The notes under the pieces are model-generated. The model ran no database searches and was not told where the DNA came from. It saw nothing but the letters and a program-made list of their open reading frames with translations. Positions 21,140-29,468 of a stretch of 64,000 bases of DNA are shown piece after piece. Within the stretch, counting starts at the first letter, position 1; every line of letters begins with the position of its first letter. The translations under genes and the position numbers were made by a program. The DNA lies in the NCBI RefSeq assembly GCF_009467805.1, contig NZ_WIAY01000001.1, forward strand, positions 748,982 through 812,981, in the 5' to 3' direction. The stretch is from Stenotrophomonas nematodicola (GTDB lineage: Bacteria > Pseudomonadota > Gammaproteobacteria > Xanthomonadales > Xanthomonadaceae).

Positions 21140-22106
21140 CAAGATCAAGCACAAACCAATTATTGAGGCGCCCACGCCTGCCGTGATCGCCAGCACGTTG
21201 CGTGCGATGGTCCGAAACTACGGCGAGGCTCACCACTGGAACCCCCTCGACGCGCGCATGTGCGCAGCCGCCGCAGATCGCATCGAAAGCCTCGAAGAAT
21301 GTCTTAACGCCCGCCAGCCGAGGGCCGTGGATGAGCGCGCTTTTGACCAGGCCATCGAGCAGCGCGACCGCTATCACGGGACGGCCGACGAGCTGGCCGA
21401 TCACATCGCTCGCATCACTGGCGTGGACATCGGCGAGCACAGCAGCGTCAACTGCCCGTGGCAGAACGCCATCGAAGCGGCGGCGGAGTGCAAGCCCGCG
21501 CAGGGCATTGACCTGGAGAAGGTCCGGCAGCTTATCGGCGACCTGCGCACGCTTGACGTGAAGGAGTCGAGCAAGAATGACAACGCCGGCTTTGTGGACT
21601 TGCGCTGCTATTGGGCGGTGCTTGGTATCGCGGGCGAAGTAGAGCGCTCGATGATCGACCAGCGGGTTGCAGCGCCGGGGGCGCAGGAGCCGGTGGACGA
21701 CGACTGGCATCTGCGCGGCTATGCCTACGCCAGCAAGCAGGCAACGACCTGCGCGGGCTGCGGCAAGCACACGCACACCCCGCTGCGCATTGACGCTATG
21801 GGCGGCTACGTCTGCCTGACCTGCATTGACCAGAAGCTGGGGGCGATGCTGGGTGAGTTCGAATACCTGCCCGCGCAGGGCATCGACCTGGGTCCGCTCG
21901 TTGCCGAGCTTGCGGCAGCTGATAGCGAGTACGCCGAGGCGAAGAAGAGGTATCACACCGTCAGTGCAATGAGTGGCGCGGCGGGTGGGCGGGCTTCTTG
22001 TCGCACCGCCTACGAGCGCGAGTTGACCGCGAAGAGCCGGCTTGATGCAGCTGTTCGCACCCTGATCGACCAGCGCGATGCAGCGCCGGGGGTGGGCAAT
22101 GGGTGA
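21132..22106 (+). CDS. Hypothetical early protein with internal duplication and zinc cluster
   Basis: A 324-residue protein starting MADKIKHKPIIEAPTPAVIA. Residues about 122-142 (PAQGIDLEKVRQLI) and 247-262 (PAQGIDLGPLVAEL) repeat, as do IDQRVAAPG (about 175) and the C-terminal IDQRDAAPGVGNG, so the second half looks like a duplicated module. Between them is a CxxC...CxxC cluster (CAGCGKHTH...VCLTC) that may bind zinc. Overlaps both neighbours by 8 bp. No known family; likely a mosaic of two cassettes. Confidence 0.7.
   Translation: MADKIKHKPIIEAPTPAVIASTLRAMVRNYGEAHHWNPLDARMCAAAADRIESLEECLNARQPRAVDERAFDQAIEQRDRYHGTADELADHIARITGVDIGEHSSVNCPWQNAIEAAAECKPAQGIDLEKVRQLIGDLRTLDVKESSKNDNAGFVDLRCYWAVLGIAGEVERSMIDQRVAAPGAQEPVDDDWHLRGYAYASKQATTCAGCGKHTHTPLRIDAMGGYVCLTCIDQKLGAMLGEFEYLPAQGIDLGPLVAELAAADSEYAEAKKRYHTVSAMSGAAGGRASCRTAYERELTAKSRLDAAVRTLIDQRDAAPGVGNG
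21495..22094 (+). repeat. Paired direct repeats inside one early gene
   Basis: A 22-bp sequence at 21495-21516 recurs at 21870-21891 with one mismatch, and a 32-bp sequence at 21652-21683 recurs at 22063-22094 with three mismatches. The pairs are in the same order and frame, so they mark a duplicated module. A related 36-bp tail occurs at the end of the preceding gene (about 21104-21139). Confidence 0.75.
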
Positions 22107-22317
22107 GATCAAGCTCAACCGCGAAGATTCCATGCGCATCCTCAACAGCACAGACGCCTCACCCGACGCGCGTGTGATCGCTGCCTTTGCCGTGATGTTC
22201 TTCGAGGCGGTCGAACACGCCGACGACTTGGACGCCGAGACCTACGCGATCGCCCACAAGTTGCTGCGCATGGGCGCCAGCGAGCTCGACCATGCAAGGG
22301 AGCAGGCCAATGGCTGA
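22099..22317 (+). CDS. Small hypothetical early protein
   Basis: A 72-residue helical protein starting MGEIKLNREDSMRILNSTDA at 22099, in the ATGGGTGA overlap with the previous gene. It ends ASELDHAREQANG, again NG followed by the overlap with the next gene. Acidic overall (EAVEHADDLDAETYAIAH). No family recognised. Confidence 0.6.
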   Translation: MGEIKLNREDSMRILNSTDASPDARVIAAFAVMFFEAVEHADDLDAETYAIAHKLLRMGASELDHAREQANG

Positions 22318-22609
22318 CACGACATTCCACATGCACCTCAGCGTGCGCGGCGCCATCCGGGATTTCAGCAAGCGCGAGCTGGGCAACCTCTTCCAGAACG
22401 CTGCGACCGGCCGCTGGCTCACCGCCGCCGAAGCGAAAGATGCGCTGCTGGATCACCTGGCCGCAGGCCGTTCGGTTCTCCCGTTGGGCGCGCCCTGCGC
22501 CGGCTTCGACTATGCCGGCGGCGGCTGCCCCGGCCACACCACCGCCACCCAGGCCGCTGTGAAGCCGCTGCGCCGTGGCCCCACCCTGCTGCCCAAGGAG
22601 CCCCGCTGA
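22310..22609 (+). CDS. Small hypothetical early protein
   Basis: A 99-residue protein starting MADTTFHMHLSVRGAIRDFS at 22310. It contains KRELGNLFQNAATGRWLTAAEAKDAL and a Cys/His-rich segment (PCAGFDYAGGGCPGH). Its stop overlaps the ATG of the ASCH-like gene (TGATG). No function is known; the ELGNLFQNA start region looks like a small interaction domain. Confidence 0.55.
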   Translation: MADTTFHMHLSVRGAIRDFSKRELGNLFQNAATGRWLTAAEAKDALLDHLAAGRSVLPLGAPCAGFDYAGGGCPGHTTATQAAVKPLRRGPTLLPKEPR

Positions 22610-23277
22610 TGCGCGCGCGCCCCATCCTGTTCAACGGCGACATGGTGCGCGCCATCCTGGCCGGCCAGAAGACCCAGACCCGGCGCGCAATCAAGCCGCG
22701 GCCCATCGAGGCCGGCTTTCTTGATGCCCAGGGACAGAACCGGCCCAGCTTTGATGAGGATGGCTGGGCCCGTGTCGCCATAGCCACCGGTATGCACCTG
22801 CGCGCCTCCCCCTTCGGCCAGCCCGGCGATCGGCTGTGGGTGCGCGAAGCGCACGCCATCTTCCCGGCTCACGGCCAGCACCGCGCCGACGGTGAGCGAT
22901 GGGGCCCGTGGGGCGGCCTGCCGACCACCGTATCGGACGACCGCAAGCAGATCGCCTACTACCGCGAAGGCTTCGACCGATGCGACCCGGGCCGCTGGCG
23001 GCCCAGCATCCACATGCCGCGCTGGGCCTGCCGCCTAGTGCTGGAGATCACCGACGTGCGCGTGGAGCGGCTGCAGGCGATCAGCGAGGCCGATGCACTC
23101 GCCGAGGGCATCGAAGAGATCGCCGGCCGGTTCACCTTCAACGGCGGCATGCACGAATCGCTGACGCCGCAGCACAGCTTCCAGACGCTCTGGGATAGCA
23201 CCGGCGGCCAGTGGGCGGCAAACCCCTGGGTGTGGGTCGTCGAATTCAAGCAGATCAACGAGGTTTCCAATGGCTGA
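22609..23277 (+). CDS. ASCH-domain-like phage protein
   Basis: A 222-residue protein starting MRARPILFNGDMVRAILAGQ. The pattern KTQTRRAIKPRP, then GDRLWVREAH, RWRPSIHMPRWACRLVLEIT, VRVERLQAISEADALAEGIE and a closing WVWVVEF fits the ASCH-like family often found in phage early regions, in which a PUA-like fold is thought to bind RNA. Such genes are commonly labelled morphogenetic protein without evidence. It overlaps the methyltransferase gene by 8 bp, so the two are co-translated. Confidence 0.65.
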   Translation: MRARPILFNGDMVRAILAGQKTQTRRAIKPRPIEAGFLDAQGQNRPSFDEDGWARVAIATGMHLRASPFGQPGDRLWVREAHAIFPAHGQHRADGERWGPWGGLPTTVSDDRKQIAYYREGFDRCDPGRWRPSIHMPRWACRLVLEITDVRVERLQAISEADALAEGIEEIAGRFTFNGGMHESLTPQHSFQTLWDSTGGQWAANPWVWVVEFKQINEVSNG

Positions 23278-25360
23278 CGGCTCCCGCTCCTTCAACTTCC
23301 CCGCACCGCAGAAGTCGCGCCTGCGCGCCGGCGAGATCGTGGTTGATCTGTTCGCCGGCGGCGGCGGCGCCAGCGAGGGCCTCAAGCAGGCCCTGGGCAT
23401 CGATCCCGCCCTCGCCTACAACCACGACGAGCTGGCCATCGGCATGCACGCCGCCAACCACCCGCTCACCATCCACCACCGCGAAGACATCTGGCACGCC
23501 GACCCGCGCGCCGACGTCGCTGGGCGCCCCGTGGGCTGGTTCCATGCCTCGCCCGACTGCACGCACTTCAGCCAGGCGAAGGGCGGCCAGCCGCGCAGCA
23601 AGAAGACGCGCGCCCTGTCCTGGGTGGTGTTGAAGTGGGTGGGCCAGCTGCTGCGTGCCGACCGCGCCAATGGCACGAACACCGCGCCACGCATCATCTC
23701 GATGGAGAACGTGTGGCAGATCCTGACCTGGGGTCCCTTGGTGGCAAAGCGCTGCGCCAAGACGGGGCGCGTCATCACGCTGGACATGGTCCCTCTCATC
23801 GACGAGAGGACCGGCAAGCCGGTCTATCGCCGGGGCAAGCTCTCCATGACGAATCGCGTTGCCGACCGCGGGGAGCGCGTACCGGTTGAGCGCCAGGCTC
23901 TGGTGCCTGACAAGCGCCACACCGGCCGCACCTGGCGGCAGTTCGTGGCAGCGCTGCGGGCGCTGGGCTACGTGGTTGACTGGCGAAAGCTCGTGGCGAG
24001 CGACTACGGCGCCGGCACAAGCCGTGCGCGGCTGTTCCTTCTCGGCCGCCGTGACGGCGAAGCCATCGTGTGGCCGGCACCGACGCACGGCACCGCACCT
24101 GGCCAGAAGCCGCGCGTCTCCGCCGCAGACTGCATCGACTTCAGCATCCCCTGCCCCTCGATCTTCACCCGCGCCAAGCCTTTGGCGGACGCCACACTGC
24201 GCCGGCTGGCCAAGGGCACCATGCGTAACGTCATTGAGGCCGCAGATCCGTTCATTGTTCCGGCAACTCACCAGGGCGCTGACCGGGTGCATGACGTTCA
24301 CGAGCCTCTGCGCACCATCACCGCCGCCCACCGTGGCGAGCTGATGCTGGCCATGCCGGAGCTGGCGCCCTTCATCGCCGAACATGCCAACTCCAGCAAC
24401 CAGCGCACGATGGCTGCGGACGAGCCGCTGCGCACGATCTGCGCTGAAGTGAAGGGCGGGCACTTCTCAGTCGTTACGCCGATCCTCGCCGGCGTCGGTG
24501 GCCGAGCTGGACAGTCCGAACCGCGCTCGGCAGCAGAACCGCTGTACACGACGACCGCAAAGGCTGACACCGCCCTGGTGGCACCCGTGCTGGTGCAGAC
24601 CGGCTACGGCGAGCGCGAGGGCCAGGCGCCGCGCGCACTGGACCTGCAGAAGCCACTCGGCACCGTCGTGGCCGGCGGCGTGAAGCACGCAGTGGCGGCC
24701 CCTCACCTGGTGAAGTTCAGGGGCGACAGCATCGGAACGCCGGCTACCGATCCAGTACCGACGATCACATCCGGCGCAGGTGCGGCGCGGCCGGCTGGCG
24801 CTGCTCACGCACTCGGGCTTTCTACTGCTTTCATGGTGCAGGCTGCGCACGGCGAAGGCCGCCCCGACGGCGTCCAGCGCTGGGGAGCAGGTAGCACGGA
24901 AGCACGCCGGCAGCTGGGAACGGTCACCGCCAGCGGCAGCGGGGGGCATGCCCTCGCAGAGGCGGAACTCGCCCAACTGTCGCCCGAGCACGAGGCCGGC
25001 GCGCTACGCGTAGCCGCTTTCCTGATCAAGTACTACGGCACCGGGTCCAACGTCCCGACCCTGGTCGACCCGGTGGACACCATCACCACGAGAGACCGGC
25101 TGGCGCTGGTAACGGTGGTGATAAGGGGCACGCCCTACGTCATCGTCGATATCGGCCTGCGCATGCTCAAGCCTCACGAGCTGTATCGGGCGCAGGGCTT
25201 CCCGGTGGGCTACATCATCGATCGCACCGCGAACGGAACCCCGCTGACCACCAGCGCCGCTGTGCGCATGGTCGGCAACAGCGTCAGCCCGCCGCCACTG
25301 CGTGCCCTGGCCGAGGCCAACCTTGATTCTGCGATGACTTCCTTGCGGGTGGCCGCATGA
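23270..25360 (+). CDS. C5-cytosine DNA methyltransferase, orphan, with repeat region
   Basis: A 696-residue m5C methyltransferase. Motif I is DLFAGGGG (residues 26-33). The catalytic Cys97 is in SPDCTHFS (Asp before Cys instead of the usual Pro). Motif VI is MENVW (145-149), motif VIII is SRARLFLLG (251-259), and the end region has RMLKPHELYRAQGFP and GNSVSPPPLRAL. Between 345 and 606 are seven degenerate copies of [DEKR]-[PQ]-[LV]-x-T-[ITV]-[TCV]; most are followed by a hydrophobic run. This replaces a simple target-recognition domain. No restriction endonuclease gene lies next to it, so it probably protects phage DNA or alters host expression. Confidence 0.85.
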   Translation: MADGSRSFNFPAPQKSRLRAGEIVVDLFAGGGGASEGLKQALGIDPALAYNHDELAIGMHAANHPLTIHHREDIWHADPRADVAGRPVGWFHASPDCTHFSQAKGGQPRSKKTRALSWVVLKWVGQLLRADRANGTNTAPRIISMENVWQILTWGPLVAKRCAKTGRVITLDMVPLIDERTGKPVYRRGKLSMTNRVADRGERVPVERQALVPDKRHTGRTWRQFVAALRALGYVVDWRKLVASDYGAGTSRARLFLLGRRDGEAIVWPAPTHGTAPGQKPRVSAADCIDFSIPCPSIFTRAKPLADATLRRLAKGTMRNVIEAADPFIVPATHQGADRVHDVHEPLRTITAAHRGELMLAMPELAPFIAEHANSSNQRTMAADEPLRTICAEVKGGHFSVVTPILAGVGGRAGQSEPRSAAEPLYTTTAKADTALVAPVLVQTGYGEREGQAPRALDLQKPLGTVVAGGVKHAVAAPHLVKFRGDSIGTPATDPVPTITSGAGAARPAGAAHALGLSTAFMVQAAHGEGRPDGVQRWGAGSTEARRQLGTVTASGSGGHALAEAELAQLSPEHEAGALRVAAFLIKYYGTGSNVPTLVDPVDTITTRDRLALVTVVIRGTPYVIVDIGLRMLKPHELYRAQGFPVGYIIDRTANGTPLTTSAAVRMVGNSVSPPPLRALAEANLDSAMTSLRVAA

Positions 25361-25593
25361 GCTACGAAGCCAGGCTGCTGACACTGACAGACGTCAAATC
25401 ACGCGTTGGGATCAGCGGTGCAACCATCTATCGGAAGATGGCAGACGGCACATTTCCGAAGCCCGCCAAGGTGGGCGCACGATCGCTCTGGCCCTCCCCG
25501 AAAATTGACGAGTGGATCGCCTCGGTTCTCGACTCGCAAAACATGGGGCAAAACATGGGGCGGGATTCTCAGGCAAAAAAAAAGCCCCTGTAA
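25357..25593 (+). CDS. AlpA-like HTH protein at the prophage end
   Basis: A 78-residue protein starting MSYEARLLTLTDVKSRVGIS (ATGA overlap with the methyltransferase). It has the AlpA/MerR-like pattern LTDVKSRVGISGATIYRKMADGTFPKPAKVG and closes with IDEWIAS. AlpA-type proteins act as excisionase or activate integrase expression. The last codons (KKKPL) lie inside the terminator of the neighbouring tRNA, at the presumed attachment site, so the reading frame may extend into bacterial DNA. Confidence 0.8.
   Translation: MSYEARLLTLTDVKSRVGISGATIYRKMADGTFPKPAKVGARSLWPSPKIDEWIASVLDSQNMGQNMGRDSQAKKKPL
25536..25560 (+). repeat. Two 12-bp direct repeats near the prophage end
   Basis: GCAAAACATGGG occurs twice back to back (25536-25547 and 25548-25559), within the 3' part of the AlpA-like gene and about 55 bp from the tRNA. 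The spacing and place are like arm-type integrase or excisionase binding sites. The role is inferred. Confidence 0.45.
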
Positions 25594-25603
25594 ACAGGGG
25601 CTT
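25574..25603 (-). terminator. Terminator of tRNA-Ser
   Basis: Perfect 9-bp stem (25582-25590 with 25595-25603, loop TTTA on the minus strand) followed by nine T on the minus strand. It lies 11 bp after the tRNA 3' end and overlaps the end of the AlpA-like gene. Confidence 0.85.
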
Positions 25604-25614
25604 ATCTTCACATC

Positions 25615-25707
25615 TGGCGGAGCGGGAGGGATTCGAACCCTCGATAGAGCTTTTGACCCTATACTCCCTTAGCAGGGGAGCCCCTTCAGCCACTCGGGCA
25701 CCGCTCC
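25615..25707 (-). tRNA. serX-like: tRNA-Ser (anticodon GCU)
   Basis: A 93-nt tRNA with encoded CCA (25617-25615). The acceptor stem pairs GGAGCGG with CCGCTCC. The D arm region is GCCCGAGTGGC, anticodon GCT at 25673-25671 in loop CTGCTAA, a long class II variable arm, and the T arm GGGTTCGAATCCC. It reads AGC/AGU codons. The 3' end faces the prophage, so it is the likely attachment target. It lies downstream of csrA in the same direction. Confidence 0.95.
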
Positions 25708-25788
25708 AGTGTTCTTGTTCCGCCGCCGTGATGTTTCATCTCAGCGGGGGCGCGAATAATAACGTTTTCCGCGCCCTCAGGTAAAGCC

Positions 25789-25992
25789 TTAATCGGAAGA
25801 ATTTTCACTTCCAGCGGCATTCGGCTCGTCGCCGCGCTGGATGCGCTGGTAAATCTCTTCGCGGTGCACGGCAACGTCCTTCGGAGCGGTGATACCGATA
25901 CGGACCTGGTTGCCCTTGACGCCGAGCACGGTCACGCTGACCGAGTCACCGATCATCAGGGTTTCGCCTACGCGGCGAGTCAGGATCAACAT
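25789..25992 (-). CDS. csrA: Carbon storage regulator CsrA
   Basis: A 67-residue RNA-binding regulator, [20 protein letters not shown] at 25992, which is the standard start. The conserved core [30 protein letters not shown] is complete. Dimers bind GGA motifs in mRNA leaders and adjust translation and stability of genes for metabolism, motility and biofilm. It has a family-typical length with a short acidic tail. Gene order alaS-csrA-tRNA-Ser is common in gammaproteobacteria. Confidence 0.97.
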   Translation of the reverse strand: MLILTRRVGETLMIGDSVSVTVLGVKGNQVRIGITAPKDVAVHREEIYQRIQRGDEPNAAGSENSSD

Positions 25993-26140
25993 TTTTGCAA
26001 GTCTCCATGGAACCGGTGGTACTTCCCCACCGGCTTGGCGCCCAGCCAAGGAACGCCCCACGACAAAGGGAAAGGATTCGCCATAGTACCGTCAGCCGTC
26101 CCACGCCATCAAGGAGCAGGACAGTCGAGGCTTACGGCGT

Positions 26141-28789
26141 TCAGATACGCGGGGTGACCCAATCCACTACGGCGGCGAGCGCCGAGGCAAGGGCGGGCCC
26201 GTCCTCACCACCACCCTGGGCGAGATCCGGGCGACCGCCGCCCTTGCCCCCGATCTGACTTGCGATGTGCGACAACAGTTCCCCGGCCTTGACCTTGCCC
26301 GTTGCACTGCCGTTCACACCTGCCACCAGCGCGGCTTTGCCGTCCTGCACGCCGGCCAGCACGATGACGGTATCGCCCAGCTGCTGCTTGAGACGATCCA
26401 CGGCATCACGCAGCGACCTGGCATCGAAACCCTCCAGACGCGCGGCCAGCACCTTGACGCCATTGACCTCTACCACCGATGCGCCGAGGTCGGCGGTGGC
26501 GCCAGCGGCCTGCTTGGCCTTCAGGCCCTCCAGTTCGCGTTCAAGCTTTTTCTGCCGCTCGCCGAGCTGGCGGATCTTCTCGACCACATCGCTGGCCGTG
26601 CCGCCCAGCAGCGCCGCCGCTTCGGCAAGCTGCGCTTCCTCGTTGGCCACGTAGTCCAGCGCGCCCTGCCCGGTCACCGCCTCGATGCGGCGCACGCCCG
26701 AGGACACACCGCCTTCAGCGGTGATCTTGAACAGGCCGATGTCGCCGGTGCGCCCCACGTGCGTGCCACCGCACAGTTCGGTCGAGTAGTCGCCCATCTT
26801 CAGCACGCGCACGTGTTCGCCATATTTCTCGCCGAACAACGCCATCGCGCCAAAATCGAGAGCTTCCTGCATGCCCATGTTGTGCACTTCGGCGGCGTTG
26901 TTGGCACGCACCTGTTCGTTGACCTTGCGCTCGATCACCGCGAGCTCCTCGGCGCTGATCGGCTGGAAGTGCGAGAAGTCGAACCGCAGGCGGTCCGGCG
27001 CAACCAGCGAGCCCTTCTGCTGCACGTGGGTACCCAGCACCTCGCGCAGGGCGGCGTGCAACAGGTGGGTCGCCGAGTGGTTGAGGATGGTGGCGCCACG
27101 GCGCTGGCCATCGACCTCGCCGCTGAGCACGTCACCCACCTTCAGGCTGCCGCTCGTCACCCGGGTCACGTGGCCGTGGTACTGGCCCGCGAACTTCTGG
27201 GTGTCGCCAACCTGCAACTGCACGCCCGGGCCCGACAGCGTGCCGGTGTCGCCGACCTGGCCGCCGGATTCGGCGTAGAACGGGGTCTGGTCGGTCAGCA
27301 CGATGACGTCATCACCGGCCTGCACCGCGTCCACCGGGCGGCCGTCCTTGAGCAGGGCCACCACGGTCAGGCCGTCGGCCTGCAGGCGGTCATAGCCCAG
27401 AAACACAGTGGGTTTGAGAGTGGCGACCAGCTCGGCGGACAGGACCACGCCTGCGCCACCCTTGCCTGCCTTGCGGCCGTCGTCGCGCTGCTTTTTCATC
27501 GCCGCGTCGAAGCCGTCGATGTCCACGGTCAGATCACGCTCACGCGCGATGTCCTGGGTCAGATCCAGGGGGAAGCCATAGGTGTCATAGAGGCGGAACG
27601 CGTCGGTGCCGGGGATCACGCCATCGGTCACCTGGGCGGCGACGTCGTCGAAGATCTTCATGCCCGAATCAAGCGTCTGGGCAAACCGCTCCTCTTCGGC
27701 CTGCAGCGCGCGCACGACGGTATCGGCCTGTGCCGGCAGGTCCGGGTAGGCTTCGCCCATCTGCTCGACCAAGGTCGGCACCAGCTTGCTGAAGAACGGC
27801 TGGCGCACGCCCAGCATCCAGCCGTGGCGCAGCGCGCGGCGGATGATCCGGCGCAGCACGTAGCCGCGGCCCTCATTGGACGGCAGCACGCCATCGACAA
27901 TCAGGAACGAACAGGCGCGGATGTGATCGGCGATCACGCGCAACGACTTGTTTTCCAGATCGGCCATGCCGGTCAGTTCGCTGGCCTTGCGGATCAGCGC
28001 CTGGAACAGGTCGATCTCATAGTTGGTGTGAACGTGCTGCAGGATCGCGGCCAGGCGTTCCAGGCCCATGCCGGTATCCACGCACGGCGCCGGCAGCGGC
28101 ACGAGGGTGCCGTCGGGCTGGCGGTCGAACTGCATGAACACCAGGTTCCAGATTTCGATGTAGCGGTCACCGTCTTCATCCGGCGAACCCGGGGGGCCAC
28201 CGGCGATATGGTCGCCGTGGTCGTAGAAGATCTCGGTGCACGGACCGCAGGGGCCGGTGTCGGCCATCTGCCAGAAGTTGTCCGACGCGTACGGGGCGCC
28301 CTTGTTGTCGCCGATGCGCACGATGCGCGACTCCGGAATGCCGACCATGTCGCGCCACAGCGCGTAGGCCTCGTCATCGGTCTGGTAGACGGTGACCAGC
28401 AGACGCTCGGCCGGCAGCTTCCAGACCTGGGTCAGCAGCTCCCACGCCCAGGCGATGGCGTCCTTCTTGAAGTAGTCGCCGAAGGACCAGTTGCCAAGCA
28501 TTTCAAAGAAGGTGTGGTGGCGCGCGGTGTAGCCGACCTGGTCCAGGTCGTTGTGCTTGCCGCCGGCACGCAGGCAGCGCTGGACATCGGCAGCGCGCAC
28601 GTAGCTGCGCTTTTCCGCGCCCAGGAACACGTCCTTGAACTGCACCATGCCGGAGTTGGTGAACAGCAGGGTCGGATCATTGCCCGGCACCAGCGGCGCC
28701 GACGGCACGATGGTGTGGCCTTTGCCCTTGAAGAACTCAAGGAAGTCGCTGCGGATCTGGGAGGTAGTGAATTTGACGGATGCGTTCAT
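26141..28789 (-). CDS. alaS: Alanyl-tRNA synthetase
   Basis: An 882-residue class II synthetase that charges tRNA-Ala. ATG at 28789 was chosen to begin [20 protein letters not shown]; an open stretch upstream has no support. Class II motifs ([44 protein letters not shown]) are followed by the editing domain with [13 protein letters not shown] and the CGGTHV zinc/editing motif, then a C-terminal DHHA1-like domain ([17 protein letters not shown]...[15 protein letters not shown]). Complete and typical length. Confidence 0.97.
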   Translation of the reverse strand: MNASVKFTTSQIRSDFLEFFKGKGHTIVPSAPLVPGNDPTLLFTNSGMVQFKDVFLGAEKRSYVRAADVQRCLRAGGKHNDLDQVGYTARHHTFFEMLGNWSFGDYFKKDAIAWAWELLTQVWKLPAERLLVTVYQTDDEAYALWRDMVGIPESRIVRIGDNKGAPYASDNFWQMADTGPCGPCTEIFYDHGDHIAGGPPGSPDEDGDRYIEIWNLVFMQFDRQPDGTLVPLPAPCVDTGMGLERLAAILQHVHTNYEIDLFQALIRKASELTGMADLENKSLRVIADHIRACSFLIVDGVLPSNEGRGYVLRRIIRRALRHGWMLGVRQPFFSKLVPTLVEQMGEAYPDLPAQADTVVRALQAEEERFAQTLDSGMKIFDDVAAQVTDGVIPGTDAFRLYDTYGFPLDLTQDIARERDLTVDIDGFDAAMKKQRDDGRKAGKGGAGVVLSAELVATLKPTVFLGYDRLQADGLTVVALLKDGRPVDAVQAGDDVIVLTDQTPFYAESGGQVGDTGTLSGPGVQLQVGDTQKFAGQYHGHVTRVTSGSLKVGDVLSGEVDGQRRGATILNHSATHLLHAALREVLGTHVQQKGSLVAPDRLRFDFSHFQPISAEELAVIERKVNEQVRANNAAEVHNMGMQEALDFGAMALFGEKYGEHVRVLKMGDYSTELCGGTHVGRTGDIGLFKITAEGGVSSGVRRIEAVTGQGALDYVANEEAQLAEAAALLGGTASDVVEKIRQLGERQKKLERELEGLKAKQAAGATADLGASVVEVNGVKVLAARLEGFDARSLRDAVDRLKQQLGDTVIVLAGVQDGKAALVAGVNGSATGKVKAGELLSHIASQIGGKGGGRPDLAQGGGEDGPALASALAAVVDWVTPRI

Positions 28790-28865
28790 GGGGGCTGGCT
28801 TTGTGCGGGCCGGTCGGTCCCTCGCAGGACCGCCGAAACCACAAAGGGTATCAGGCCCGGGCCGC

Positions 28866-29357
28866 TCAGTCCTCTGGGTCGTAACGGGTCGCCCGGCGGA
28901 TGCTGTCGCCATCGAACCCACGGCGGGCAAGCAGATCGGCCGCCTTGCGCCGTTGTGGCAGCTCCTGCGGGCCGGCATCGCCGAACCGGCGCCGGACCAG
29001 ATCGCGGGCGTTCTCGGTCCAATCGCCCTCGAAGGTCGCCAGCGCGGCCGCGACCTGCTCGCTGTCCAGCCCGTGGGTGCCCAGCTCCGCGCGGATATGC
29101 AGGGGGCCGTAGCCGGTACTGGCGCGGATGCGCACCAGGTTCTCGGCGAACCGGGTGTCGTCCTGCCAGCCGGCCTCGCTGAGCTTGTCCACGGCCGCTT
29201 CGGCCGCCTCGGTCTCGATGCCGCGGGCCTGCAGCTTGCGTGTCAACTCCTTGCGCGAGTGCTCACGGCGGACCAGCAGGCCCAGCGCTCGCTGGACCGG
29301 GGTCTGTTCGCGGACACGGCGCTTGCGGCCGGGTGCCGGGGCATCGGAATCGTGCAT
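28866..29357 (-). CDS. recX: Regulatory protein RecX
   Basis: A 163-residue modulator that inhibits RecA filament extension. ATG at 29357 gives [20 protein letters not shown] with GAAGGTGG upstream. The RecX pattern of three-helix repeats is visible: [19 protein letters not shown], then [18 protein letters not shown] and [13 protein letters not shown]. It lies downstream of recA in the same direction, separated by a strong hairpin that probably limits its expression. Confidence 0.93.
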   Translation of the reverse strand: MHDSDAPAPGRKRRVREQTPVQRALGLLVRREHSRKELTRKLQARGIETEAAEAAVDKLSEAGWQDDTRFAENLVRIRASTGYGPLHIRAELGTHGLDSEQVAAALATFEGDWTENARDLVRRRFGDAGPQELPQRRKAADLLARRGFDGDSIRRATRYDPED

Positions 29358-29418
29358 GACCACCTTCGATGAAATGCGCCGTCCCTGGCGCTCCCCCCGT
29401 CGGGGGAATACTGAAACC

Positions 29419-29461
29419 GCGGGACAGGGCAAGCGTCACTGACGGCGCCGCCCTGCCCCGC
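29419..29461 (-). terminator. recA-recX intergenic hairpin (attenuator candidate)
   Basis: A 12-bp stem (29450-29461 with 29419-29430, one G-U pair) with a 19-nt loop lies 8 bp after the recA stop. On the minus strand it is followed by GGTTTC, a weak T-rich tail. In E. coli a partial terminator here keeps RecX below RecA, and the same is inferred here. Confidence 0.6.
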
Positions 29462-29468
29462 AGGAAAC

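Noticed and set aside
22609..25360. Restriction-modification system
   Set aside because: Only a methyltransferase is present; no endonuclease or specificity gene in the neighbouring frames.
25512..25784. Open frame over the tRNA (with a LAEREGFEPS-like peptide)
   Set aside because: This peptide is a known artefact of reading tRNA-Ser genes in antisense.
26267..29182. 971-codon open frame on the plus strand
   Set aside because: It is antisense to alaS and reflects the high GC third-position bias; alaS has clear motifs along its whole length.
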